From Prosopocoilus inquinatus (Eukaryota > Arthropoda > Insecta > Coleoptera > Lucanidae), in contig CM069873.1 in the NCBI GenBank assembly GCA_036172665.1, forward strand, positions 40,146,001-40,210,000: a stretch of DNA of 64,000 nucleotides, in the 5' to 3' direction. The notes under the pieces are model-generated. The model saw only the letters and a list, made by a program, of their open reading frames with translations. It did no database searches and was not told where the DNA came from. The position numbers and the translations under genes are program-made. Shown here piece by piece: positions 20,931-30,892 of this stretch (its first letter is position 1; the number at the start of each line of letters is the position of its first letter).

Positions 20931-21301
20931 AATATTTGCCTCGGCGACCGTTGACTAACATTGACATACTGAAATATGCTAAAATATGGAAATTACCTTT
21001 CTTTCGAGGTGTGTTTATGAGAGATACTTTATCTAAAAAGATATGGAAGCATGAAAGTGGAGTAGTGAATTTAGATAGCGATTCTGGTGAAGGAACGCAT
21101 TGGGTAGCATATTATAAGAGAAGAGGAATCGTAAAATATTTTGACAGCTATGGACATCTACGACCTCCAGTTGAAGTAGAGAAATATCTTTTGTCGAACG
21201 GATTGGGAGTTATTAATTATAATTATGAAAGGTATCAGAAACAAAATACACAAAATTGTGGACACTTATGTCTACAGTTTTTAAAGTCCTTTACAAGTTA
21301 A
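20894..21301 (+). CDS. adenain-like cysteine protease, capsid maturation (left copy)
   Basis: Adenovirus-type protease of Polintons, which cleaves capsid precursor proteins during assembly. Visible catalytic residues: His69 in GTHWVAYYK, Asp84 in YFDSYG, Cys122 in TQNCGHLC, with a Gln just before as oxyanion residue. LTNIDILKYAK at about 20-30 is the usual N-terminal start of the conserved part, so the first 15 or so residues, which overlap the end of the PLA2 frame, may not be native. 135 codons, unbroken. A second copy with a few substitutions lies in the right repeat. It sits directly between the PLA2 and penton genes on the same strand. Confidence 0.85.
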   Translation: MWVIFTIQSKKLKYLPRRPLTNIDILKYAKIWKLPFFRGVFMRDTLSKKIWKHESGVVNLDSDSGEGTHWVAYYKRRGIVKYFDSYGHLRPPVEVEKYLLSNGLGVINYNYERYQKQNTQNCGHLCLQFLKSFTS

Positions 21302-21323
21302 GTAAGGATGTAGTACTTGAAAG

Positions 21324-22058
21324 ATGGTCAACATGGAATCTTCACCCGTTGCGTGTACGTTCACTCTTACGGGAACTGAATCAGTTTTATTTTGTGAATT
21401 GAATCCACCACTATACCTCGATGAAGACGCAACATATGAAATGTGCTTGTTAAATTTTGAAACGTTTAATGCAATACCTAACATAGATGAAAGTAATAAT
21501 TTGATACATTATGAAGAAACAGGAAAAACGACGGTTTGGAAAACTGTCGTTATACCTACAGGTACATATGAACTAGACGATATCAACCAATATCTGAAAG
21601 ATTATTTTCAAAATAACAATATCCCTGATTATATAAACATTAAAGGAAATAATAATACTTTAAAGGCAACCATACACAGTTCGGTTAAGCTCGATTTTAG
21701 TAAACCAAATTCATTGGGAAAATTGTTGGGTTTTAAACCGAGAACGTTGAAAGTAAACGATAATAACATTGGTGATTTTCCGATGGAAACAAATAAAGTA
21801 AATGCTATAAGAATAGAATGTAATCTAATCGGTGGATCTTATGACAACGGAGAACCCGGTCATGTTTTGTATCATTTCTTTCCAAATGTACCTCCAGGGT
21901 TTAAAATAATAGAATCCCCTCTTCAAGCTATTTATCTTCCAGTGAACGTGAACGTGATTACGAGAATAGTTATTCGACTATTAGATCAAGAGAATCGGTT
22001 AGTTAATTTTAGAAACGAAGTAATTACTCTAAGACTTCATTTGAGAAGATTCACATAA
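21324..22058 (+). CDS. penton-like minor capsid protein
   Basis: 244-codon intact frame starting 23 bp after the protease stop. The sequence has beta-rich composition, with NPPLYLDEDATYEMCLLNF near the start and repeated aromatic/Asn segments, and occupies the place of the single-jelly-roll penton gene of Polintons and adintoviruses, which forms the capsid vertices. Identification rests on position, size and general likeness and not on a catalytic motif. The first 30 or so codons are duplicated at 35007-35101 because the terminal repeat ends inside this gene. The ATG at 21324 matches the repeat copy. Confidence 0.75.
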   Translation: MVNMESSPVACTFTLTGTESVLFCELNPPLYLDEDATYEMCLLNFETFNAIPNIDESNNLIHYEETGKTTVWKTVVIPTGTYELDDINQYLKDYFQNNNIPDYINIKGNNNTLKATIHSSVKLDFSKPNSLGKLLGFKPRTLKVNDNNIGDFPMETNKVNAIRIECNLIGGSYDNGEPGHVLYHFFPNVPPGFKIIESPLQAIYLPVNVNVITRIVIRLLDQENRLVNFRNEVITLRLHLRRFT

Positions 22059-22184
22059 TGATTATTTACGATAGCAATTATTCGAAACAGAAAGAGTGTA
22101 GCAGAATTAGACGTAATGTATTATTTAAACCACGGAAACAGATACTGAACTATTGTCGACAAAAAAAACTGCGTAGAGGGAAGA

Positions 22185-23225
22185 TTGCGTTTGGTTAGTG
22201 ATAATACTAAACACAGTGCGACGGCACAATTGATAAATAATCCGGTAGCTTATATGTTTAGCGAGATTAGATATCTTCTGAACGGAGTACAGGTGGATTC
22301 GGTAAGATATGTTGGCATAACATCAACAATGAAAGGGTATTTTTCTTTTACTCGCAACGATACAGTAAAATTGGAAAATGCAGGATGGATCCAGGAGAAT
22401 GATAAAATGAGCGATATACTCAATGTTAAGGGAGATTTCTCAGCAAGTGTATCTTTAAAGACACTATTAGGTTTTGGGGAAGATTATAAAAAGATCGTCT
22501 TGAATATGAGGCAAGAATTAGTATTGATCAGAGCAAATGATGACGTTGATGCAGTTGTGGAAACAAACAAGACGGAAAAGATTAAATTAATAATTGACAA
22601 AATTGTATGCCGTATACCTCATATTTCTGTTGGACTACGTGAGCAATTGGCTTTAACGAGAGTGACAGACAGAGATGTTGAAATACAAATTCCTTTCAGA
22701 AGCTGGGAGTTGCACGAGTATCCGTCGCTCCCAACTACGACAAGTCATTCTTGGACAGTAAAAACGGCTCCGCAGTTGGAAACGCCAAGGTACATAATCA
22801 TCGGTTTTCAAACTAAGCGAAAGGGTGTCGTCGATGCAAACATGAGTCTGTTTGATGACGTTAAGTTAAAATCATTAACGGTATTTCTAAATGGCGAACG
22901 CTATCCGTACGACAATATTGAAATTGATATTGAAAATAACAAATACGCCGTTATATACGACATGTATTCTAGATTTCAGGAAAATTATTATCATCGTGAA
23001 AGCAGTCAACCCTGGTCCAATCCAAAAGGACTAGCTAGTTGCCCATTAATAGGAATCGACTGCACTTTTCAGAGAGATGTAATGCATAAAAGTGCAGTAG
23101 AAATAAGAATTGAGTTTACAACTAAAGAAAATATTAAAGCTGATACTATTGCTTACTGTTTAATTCTGCATGACAAAGCGTTCTCTTATTCACCTCTCAC
23201 CAAAATTGTCCGTCAGTTGATGTAA
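22185..23225 (+). CDS. major capsid protein, double-jelly-roll type
   Basis: 346-codon open frame with the order and character of the Polinton/adintovirus hexon-like protein, which builds the capsid shell (for example AYMFSEIRYLLNGVQVDSV near the N-terminus and a late YSRFQENYYHRES segment). The reading frame continues upstream of the annotated start: codons from about 22098 (SVAELDVMYYLNHGNRY) look like the natural N-terminal strand and are cut off by a TGA at 22146-22148. The native start is therefore probably lost to a point mutation, and possibly a frameshift, in 22059-22148. The ORF as listed begins at an internal TTG and has no ATG at that point. The rest is unbroken. Confidence 0.75.
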   Translation: MRLVSDNTKHSATAQLINNPVAYMFSEIRYLLNGVQVDSVRYVGITSTMKGYFSFTRNDTVKLENAGWIQENDKMSDILNVKGDFSASVSLKTLLGFGEDYKKIVLNMRQELVLIRANDDVDAVVETNKTEKIKLIIDKIVCRIPHISVGLREQLALTRVTDRDVEIQIPFRSWELHEYPSLPTTTSHSWTVKTAPQLETPRYIIIGFQTKRKGVVDANMSLFDDVKLKSLTVFLNGERYPYDNIEIDIENNKYAVIYDMYSRFQENYYHRESSQPWSNPKGLASCPLIGIDCTFQRDVMHKSAVEIRIEFTTKENIKADTIAYCLILHDKAFSYSPLTKIVRQLM

Positions 23226-23263
23226 ACCGTGAATGGCAGTATTAACAGAGAAGCTAAAGCTAT

Positions 23264-23803
23264 TTGATTTCATTTGATTTTATAAGAAGCAACATCAACC
23301 GAACCATGAAAAAACGATTTATTGTCATTGACATTCAAGGATTTAAAGTGGAAAATAATCAATTTATACCAAAAGAGTTGGCTTCTTACGATAGTGAAAG
23401 AAAAGTGAGTCATTTTTTATTTCAACCACCCACAAGTTTGTCAATGGTCCCCAGAAAATTTCAAAATGTTGCAAACTGGTTAATGACCAATCACCATTGC
23501 ATTGATTGGAATAGAGGATTCGTCCCCTTATCTGAGTTTGACGCAATCATCACCTTTTTATGTTGTACAGCCAAAGTCGTTTACGTTAAAGGAGTGGAGA
23601 AGTCTCGATTTCTATGTGAAATTCTAGCGAAAAGCAATGGTGAAAGTGTACCTGTATTAGATTTGGGTGAAATTTACGAAGTTGTACAAAAATTGCAAAA
23701 ATCCGAACCCAAGTGTCCATTTCACTCAAGAAAAAATTGCATGTGTGCTTTAACGAACGTGTTTGATTTACATAAATTTATTCAAACAAAGTTATATGTA
23801 TAA
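23264..23803 (+). CDS. conserved Polinton ORF of unknown function
   Basis: Intact frame. The likely start is the internal ATG at 23306 (MKKRFIVIDIQGF). The N-terminal FIVIDIQGF resembles the first strand and acidic residue of RNase-H-fold exonucleases, and a later cysteine/histidine cluster (CPFHSRKNCMC) could bind zinc. I know no named family for it. It follows the major capsid gene on the same strand by about 80 bp. A nuclease role is only a guess, because further catalytic acids are not obvious. Confidence 0.5.
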   Translation: MISFDFIRSNINRTMKKRFIVIDIQGFKVENNQFIPKELASYDSERKVSHFLFQPPTSLSMVPRKFQNVANWLMTNHHCIDWNRGFVPLSEFDAIITFLCCTAKVVYVKGVEKSRFLCEILAKSNGESVPVLDLGEIYEVVQKLQKSEPKCPFHSRKNCMCALTNVFDLHKFIQTKLYV

Positions 23804-25465
23804 TATATTATTATACAATAAACTATAATCAGAAAGGAGTTGCTATTTTATTCGTTATTAATTTTAATAAATCAATTTAAGGATTTAAGAAAGAATTTAG
23901 AAATACATTGCGTTATTAAATTATTTAGATTAACTCTTGATGAGAAATTTAGCTTGACAGATTTTTATTGTCTTTGAAAGTATCGCTTTATTCGATTGAA
24001 ATTTCGAAAGTTGTCAAATTTGCGAATTTTCTACGATGTAAAAGTCACAAAAATGGTTTTCACTGTGCAGCGTTAAAAATTTCATAGCAAGAAGTGATCT
24101 GTATAAAAATTATAATAAACTAAATCAGAAAGGAGACGTTATTAATTTTAATCAATCAACTTAAAATTTAAGGATTTAGATTCACACATCGTCGTATAAT
24201 AAATTAACTGGCATAGAAAAAATAAACATGTTTGAAGGCGAACGTCGATTAAATATACAAACACTATAAAATTTACATATGTATTCCGAGTTGTGAATGA
24301 ATATAAATACCGTTTTAAATAAATAAAAACAAGCACGTTTTAAAGCGAGCCATACTAGCAAAAATTGCATAATAGTAAATTAACATATTTACGAGCATTC
24401 ACCGTCGATTTAAAATTCAAATTCAATTTGCATAGAAATCGTTTAACTAATATATTATTATTACACACCAGTCTTAATCGGTCTTTCACAGAGCTTAGTG
24501 CGTGTTTACTAAGAGAATATAAGTAAGAGAATATTTTTAAAAATGTAATTTAAATTTACACGATTCTTACAAATAAAGATTAGGGGTTGACTGTTCGATG
24601 AAATCATGGTTTCTAGGAGATAAGTTTGATAAGTTTGATTTAGGAAGAGATTATTATTCGACAGATACACTTTTTCCTTACATTCATTTGAATAAAGATT
24701 ATTATAAACTTGGTAATAATAAGATTAGAATTACTATTCAACTTGGTTATAATAAGATTATTATTAAACTTAGTAAATGTTATTCAAATTCTAATGTCGT
24801 TAGAGAGAATAATTAGTTATTCAATTTTTTTCAAAATAACTGCAAGTAAGAATAAAAAAGAGAAGGAAAGAAAAGAAGGAGAGAAAGGAAAGAAAAAAAG
24901 GAGAGAAGGAAAGAAAAAAAGAAGAGAAAGGATGGAAAAAAGGAGGAAAGAAAGGAAAGAAGAAAAGAGGAACGGTTAGTTCCAGTGGGCCGTGGTTACG
25001 CCTTCGTTACGCCTTCGTGACGCCCAGAAAATGGAAAGGAAGGAGTAGGGATGGGAGTGGGGAGAGGGCTTTCTTCCCCCCGCCACCCCGGTTGACCCAG
25101 ATTCCGCGGAAACAGAAAGTTACCCCCACCAAACGCCGCCCACCGCCCACTAAGTCCCGCCCAGTCTCCTCCCATTCATCCTCTTTTACTGCTACTGCAA
25201 ATGGAAACAGGATAAAATAAATAATAAAAAAAATTATTATGCGCGTTCGGTTTGACCTTATACAACTTTAATTTTGAATAACATTATGTTCAGGATGTGT
25301 AATACAAAATACGTATTGCATCATTTCTGGGCAAGGTGTTCTTTCACTTTTCGATGTTCCGGTTACGCGTGTTTGTTATGTGATCTTTTATAATGTTAAT
25401 TTTGAACAACATATTACATAATTTCTTACGTGCAGTTTTAGAAGGTTTACCTTCAACTTTTCGAC
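23804..25465. other. non-coding Polinton interior with direct repeats and polypurine tract
   Basis: Two direct copies of an ATCAGAAAGGAG...AATCAATTTAAGGATTTA segment lie at 23826-23890 and 24123-24180. A polypurine run (AAGGAAAGAAAAGAAGG and similar) spans 24846-24975, followed by a G+C-richer patch at 25000-25160 that stands out from the AT-rich surroundings. Open frames here are low complexity and not convincing genes. Confidence 0.6.
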
Positions 25466-25473
25466 TATAAAAG
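25466..25473 (+). promoter_or_regulatory. TATA box of the Ser/Thr/Pro-rich gene
   Basis: TATAAAAG about 30 bp upstream of TCGAATAAACTCACA. A GTAAGTGC donor follows at about 25526 and an acceptor-like GCATGCTAG at about 25689, next to the ATG at 25693. This suggests a spliced leader. Confidence 0.6.
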
Positions 25474-25692
25474 GAGGCATTTAGTTCGAATAAACTCACA
25501 AGTTATTTGTACAGTTAATCTACTGGTAAGTGCTTTTAATTCTTAATTCATTGATAGATCTATAGTATTGTACTCTATTTTTTCCAGATATATTGTTATA
25601 TATTCGTTTCTTTAACAATTTAACTGTAAGTATTATTAAGTAAGATTTAAGTTTTAATGTTTTAATATACTCCGTATTTTTGCATGCTAGTA

Positions 25693-27306
25693 ATGTCCTT
25701 TGGAAATGAACGCCCAATTTTACAGCAATATTTACAAGGAAATCCTTCTTCAACAGTAACTACTAACGTGGAATCTACATTTAGAGAAATACAGACAGGA
25801 GTGGCAAGTACTGCTCAAGTATGTGTTGTCAATGTTTCTTAGAGTGCATTTACCACTCAAGCAAATGTGCCGCCTTCATGGTGGAATGAAATTGATAATT
25901 CCTCTTTCCTGTTGCAAGACGGAATTATCAATGATTCTGCACTGAACGCAGTTGGTGACGTAATAGATCGTGTGGATTCTCGAGACATTCATTCCAGTCA
26001 ACCAATTGTTAGCCAATTGCTGGTTCCTAGCCCTTTTATTCTTAATCAGCAATCTACCCAACCTCCTTTTATTATTCCACAACAATTAATCGTTACTTCT
26101 TCTTTAATGACACCACCAAATAAAACTTCGAAACCACCAAATAAACCAGTTTCCCCATCAAATAAATCAGTTGCCATTCTTAAACAACCCACTCAACCCC
26201 TTATTTCTTCTTTCCTTACGCAAACCAAACCTACTCAACCCCTCATTTCTCAACAGTCAATAGTTACTCCTATTGCTACATCCACATCAGCCTCTACTAC
26301 TTTGGTTGCTGTTACATCCGTTCCTATTGCTACATCGGAAACTGTTCCTGTTGTTACATCCGTCTTTACAACTCCGAGTGCCATTTCTAGATCTGTTATT
26401 TCTAAATCAAAAACTCCGAGTTCCATTTCTAAATCTGTTGTTTCTAAATCCGTTTCTAATACTCGTGAACCCACATAATATTTACGCATCCTACATGGCA
26501 ACCAATATTCTCGTCTAAGGACCGTTAGCGACAAGTATGAAAGAGTGTGGTTGCTTAAAGCAGAGTATTCGCAACGCACAAGGGAACGCACAATGGAACG
26601 TAGAATGGAAAGAATTGCTAATGAAAGAGTTTTTCTTTCTTCTTTGCGTTCAAATGATGACTTGATGCATAGTGCGGAGTTGCAAGGTCAACTGAGTCAG
26701 TCGCAACCCCGCGTTGTTGCAGATAATATCCCGATAAATCCTAATGACTCAGTTTCTGAAATAATTGATATATCAGACCGTTCAATGGAGATATCTCAAT
26801 TATCACCAATTGGGAATAATAATAACACGAACTCATCAATTAATATTAATCCAGTAATGATTAATAATTCTCCTTCTGTTCGTCGACCGAGGACTATTAA
26901 TTTACCGAGGACTAATGTTAGTGAATCTGCTAATATTATATCCAATATTCAGAATTTGTCATCTTCACAATCACAACCGGAACTACATATCCCACCCTCT
27001 CAAATTCCACCTTCTCGACTTCAGATTTCACCTTCTCGGCTTGAAATTTCCTCTCCTAGTGTCCGAACCTCTACACCTATTCGATCCCTTTCCTCAGGAA
27101 CAAATTTAATAGGAATTTCATCACAACATGTTATACCCCTTCCTTCACCCTCTCTTCTTCTTAGAAAAGTCACGGATGAGTTGCAATCTTGTGAAATTTT
27201 ACGTACAGTTCGCTTAAGGTCTCCGACTGACCAGGCTTTAAACGAACAATGTGACAAAATTTCCCTTTCACAACCGTCTGAGCCTGATCCAAGATTTGTT
27301 TCATAA
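25693..27306 (+). pseudogene. long Ser/Thr/Pro-rich Polinton protein, two in-frame stops
   Basis: One continuous phase from the ATG at 25693 to the stop at 27304-27306, broken by TAG (25840-25842) and TAA (26476-26478). The product would be low complexity: runs of Ser, Thr, Pro and Val with repeated SKSVVSKS-like segments, then a basic helix (RTRERTMERRMERIANERV) and an Asn/Ser/Pro-rich tail. Such disordered proteins may be virion-associated, but I recognise no domain. It has its own TATA box and leader intron, between the capsid and packaging modules. The rest of the frame staying open despite two stops suggests recent loss. Confidence 0.6.
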
Positions 27307-27526
27307 TCTTGTCGCAGATATACCTATTTAAAAGATTAAGTTTGATTTAGTGTCTTAAGATTTAACTTCTTCTCTTAAGTAGATATGTCTGTGAATTATA
27401 TTGTTGTTAAATGATTTGTTCCTCACATGAAGTTGGAAATGTTGTCGAGGTATTAGGTATGTTTTCGAGGATATAAAAAATTATTTTTCTTTGTACAATT
27501 TTTTATAATTGTTATTCGTTTTACAG

Positions 27527-27954
27527 ATGAGTTCTTCACCAAACACCACACCTCTTGTGAAATCAATTTTCATGAGGCAAGTGGAACTGAAAGTGAGTAA
27601 TCTAATTTGTATTTTACGGTTTACATTTTTGATTATTTACTTTTTCAGTTAATGGACGGAACTCTGATTAATGCAGAAACGGCGGTAATTAATTATCGAG
27701 TGGTTCATCCACGACCCGAACGGTCACCTTCACCCAGCTACACTCCAACGCCGCTAGCGGCGGCCACACCTGAACGACGGCCGCCGGTGCAGCAAGTGGC
27801 GGCGCCTCAACGCATCCGCCTAAAAAGGAGGGTGTTTGCGCCGCCAGTGTTGGAGCCTCCTCTACCAAGACCTTTACCACTAAAGGTGGAGGTGGAGGAG
27901 GAAAGGGCAGAGGTGGAAGCCGAATCCACGATATTGATAACTACAACACAGTAA
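27527..27954 (+). CDS. spliced Polinton ORF, Pro/Arg-rich, unknown function
   Basis: Two exons, 27527-27592 and 27649-27954, join in frame across a 56-bp intron (GTGAGTAA donor, TTTTTCAG acceptor), giving 123 codons plus stop. The ATG follows an acceptor-like TTCGTTTTACAG, so another leader exon may exist upstream. The product has MSSSPNTTPLVKSIFMRQ, then GTLINAETAVINYRVVHPRP, then a Pro/Arg-rich and an acidic tail. I do not recognise it. It ends about 70 bp before the ATPase gene on the same strand. Splicing inside the element implies nuclear transcription by the host polymerase. Confidence 0.55.
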
Positions 27955-28022
27955 TAGAGTATTGCGTTTGGTAAAGAGGAAATTTATAACGTGTTGTAAG
28001 GAGCAAAAATATTATTTTAAAT

Positions 28023-28737
28023 ATGAAGTTTCAACAACAGTCTTTAAAGTTACCCGTACAAAATTTCGACGATGCAATCGCAAATGAAACCTTTAAACGT
28101 CACAGTGTTCTCTTCAGAGGATCAAGTAAACGCGTTATCATTAGCGGAAGCTCAGGGGCTGGTAAAAGTAATTCCTTAGTGACATTAACCTATCCGAACG
28201 GATTACGTTTCAAAAATTTATACATCTGCTGTAAGACCTTATCTCAGGGGAAGTATAAATTTCTCCGACATTTGCTATCAACAGTGCCCGAAATAGGTTA
28301 CTTTGAAATTTCCGATATTGAAAAAATGATATCACCTACAAATGTAAAAGAATATTCAGTCGTTGTTTTTGATGATGTTCAGTGTACTACACAAAATTTA
28401 ATTAAAGAATATTTCTCCTTTGGACGTCATAGAAATGTTGACTGCTTTTATTTAAGTCAAATTAAGTCAAACTTACAGTGCAGTACCCAAACAAATGATT
28501 CGTGATAATTGTAATTTCTTAATACTATTTCGTCAAGATTTCACACATTTGAAACACGTTTACGATGATTACGTCAGCGGAGATATGACTATGGACCAGT
28601 TTCGTAATATCTGTTACGCTTGTTGGAAGGAACCGTTTGGTTTCTTAGTTATTGATACCGATTGTTCCATAAACGCAGGGAGATATCGTAAAGGATTCGA
28701 CACGTATATATCTTTAAAACCACTACATTTTACATAG
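28023..28737 (+). pseudogene. FtsK/HerA-type genome-packaging ATPase, frameshifted
   Basis: Packaging ATPase that pumps DNA into the capsid. Walker A GSSGAGKS is at about residues 41-48 of the first frame, and the Walker B-like VVVFDDV at about 111-117. The frame is lost at about 28460, where a 10-bp tandem duplication (TTAAGTCAAA repeated) shifts the phase. The C-terminal part continues in another frame to 28737 with SGDMTMDQFRNIC and IDTDC segments typical of the family's end. Apart from this single break the gene looks complete, about 235 codons, the normal length. Confidence 0.85.
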
Positions 28738-28806
28738 TTCTTTCATTTTTACATAGTTCTACAGTTCTTCAGTACTGTAACAGACGTTAAAGGATGCGGA
28801 TGCACC

Positions 28807-30030
28807 ATGAGTAACAAACTTAAAGCAGAATTAGCCACTGCGCGCGAAAGTTTGCGTACTAAATTAAAAACACTTAAATCCGATATTGCACAAGCAAAAC
28901 ATCATGCGGAGCAATCAAAAAAGTATCTGCAGACAACTTATTCACCTATTGTAGAGCCACTCCGAGATATTGTCAATAAGCTAGGTCTTGTTCGCAGCGT
29001 ATTACCTATGAAAGAGGAGCAAGAGTCATACTAAGCCAGTGAAAAGAGATTGAAAGAGGAGCCAAAGAGTTCTTTCCTACGAAAAAGACCGATTTATAAA
29101 TTGAGATCTGATCCTTCTTTCATACGAAGAAGACCGAGTTATAAATTAAAATCCGATCCTTCGTCGCGATTTGGATTGTCAGAGGAGCATAATGTGAGTA
29201 CTTCAACACCACTTGGACGTGAAATTAAACAACCTTCCATCTTAGAAGATGAAGAAATTCTTGAGGTTCCTTATGAAAAGTCCACATCTCCAACTTCAAA
29301 ATCTGTTTATGAAGAAGCAGAAGAATATGACACCGAAAGCAGTAACCCCCCTGCGGACGAATCCCTGGCTCATGCTCGTACACTTCTAGAAGAACGAAAA
29401 TTATTACTTCAGACTAGATTAGAATCACCGCTGGTAGAAGCTGCCTTAGAATCGTATCATAGCACGTGATTATGTTACACGATTTGAAACTGATGTAGAA
29501 AATGAATTCGATACAAAATACGGTATAAGAGAAGAAGATGAGAGATTGTTTGTTGGGAACCAGGAGCTTAAGTTTGACGGTCCCGATCTTGTAATTGGAG
29601 ACTTGGCGTATAAGGGTACTAAAGGTTTATACGAGCTGGTTTTTAAGAAAAATCCAGAGAAATTTACGTTTCACGATGTGCGAGACTATAGAGATATATT
29701 GAGAAGAACTAGTGCGTTTAAAGTTAATTATAATCCCTCAGGGCGAATATCTGCAAGCAGATGATTTAAATATGTCAATATTATAAAACCAATAATTCAG
29801 GGAAAACCACCAAACGTTTGGTGGGTGCGAAGCTGAAAACAGGTGGAGCTTTGGAGAAAAAGCTTGTACCTAACAAATGTTTGCAGTATCAATACTGGGA
29901 TGATCCTAACGAACTAGTAGAACGATTGCGTTTATTGAACGCATCGAAATCAGCAGGTCACTCCGCACATAACAATGAAATCATAGCGATCATTGAAGAA
30001 TTAAAAGAGGCTAAAATTATTTTGGAAATT
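28807..30030 (+). pseudogene. DUF8207-type Polinton protein, broken
   Basis: Pieces in changing frames: 28807-29034 is an alpha-helical coiled-coil-like start (ELATARESLRTKLKTLKSDI); after an in-frame TAA, 29050-29469 is a charged linker with repeated RPIYKLRSDPS units; 29546-29764 and 29818-30030 contain the conserved block (LVIGDLAYKGTKGLYELV, then YWDDPNELVERLRLL). This protein is common in insect Polintons next to the integrase and has no known function. One nonsense codon and two frameshifts are visible. The likeness is from memory of the family and no search was run. Confidence 0.65.
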
Positions 30031-30092
30031 GTAGTATTTAGTGGAGTGCAAGCGAGCACACATTTCAGTTTCACATAGTTGATTGATTCACA

Positions 30093-30782
30093 ATGACTAT
30101 TGATAAGTTTGGAAGACACGTTCATAAACACACAGTTTTCAAACACATAGCTGCTACACAATTTTACAATGCAGAGTTCCAAAATTTAATGAAGAAATAT
30201 AGAATTAATCACTATAGCGCATACTCTAATTTAAAAAGTTCGATAGTCGAAAGATTTAATAGAACCCTAAAACAAAAAATGTGGAAAGAATTTAGCATGC
30301 AAGGAAATTTCAGATGGTTCAATTTATTACCAAGGCTAATTGAAGAATACAATAACACTGTTCACAGTACGACGGGTTACAAGCCCAGCAAGATAAATCA
30401 AAGAAATGCGTAAAGTATTTTACAGTCCGTCTACGGCAACCTTAAAATTGTGGATCCAAGAATTGCAAAATTTGAAATTGGAGATCATGTGCGCATCAGT
30501 AAATACAGACAAACATTTTCGAAGATGTACACTCCGAATTGGTCCAACGAAATATTTACCATTTCGTCGGTGCAGAATACTAATCCCAGAACATATCTAA
30601 TTAAAGACGCTGATGGTGAAGCCATTCTTGGTGGGTTTTATGAGTACGAGTTACAAAAAGTAAAACATCCAGATATATATTTAATTAATGTATTGAGAGA
30701 AAAAGGTAATAAAGCGCTGGTAAGTTATTTAGGATTGAGTTCTAAACATGATTCATGGATACCAAAACGCAATATTTTATAA
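30093..30782 (+). pseudogene. retroviral-type integrase, N-terminus and core deleted
   Basis: Only the end of the rve catalytic domain and the C-terminal domain remain. 30093-30413 has KSSIVERFNRTLKQKMWKEF, including the Glu of the DDE triad; the segment with the first two Asp residues is missing, as is the zinc-binding N-terminus. An in-frame TAA at 30411-30413 separates it from 30450-30782, which has FEIGDHVRISKYRQTF and a chromodomain-like end (GNKALVSYLGL...DSWIP). The deletion lies at the junction with the DUF8207 gene near 30035-30090. The enzyme would insert the element into host DNA; this copy cannot. Confidence 0.88.
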
Positions 30783-30892
30783 TAAATATTTATTAACTAC
30801 AACTGTAAACATACAATACTCACAATACACAATAAATGAATTTTACAAATTAATTTATTTACTTTCTAACAGAACTTATAAATAAAAATACT

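Larger units (their letters stand above)
17484..21418. repeat. left terminal inverted repeat of the Polinton
   Basis: Pairs with 35007-37922 in inverse. It contains a promoter, an unknown ORF, PLA2 and protease genes and the first 30 or so codons of the penton gene. Differences from the right copy: a 0.9-kb ribozyme-repeat insertion, a tandem duplication of about 145 bp, a deletion of about 37 bp upstream of the unknown ORF, and a stop in the PLA2 gene. The left copy is therefore the more damaged one. Confidence 0.9.

Noticed and set aside
24710..24979. Lys/Glu/Arg-rich 89-codon frame
   Set aside because: Encoded by a polypurine tract; low complexity only.
25017..25220. Pro/Arg-rich 67-codon frame
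   Set aside because: Isolated, in a compositionally odd G+C patch, with no motif or neighbour support.
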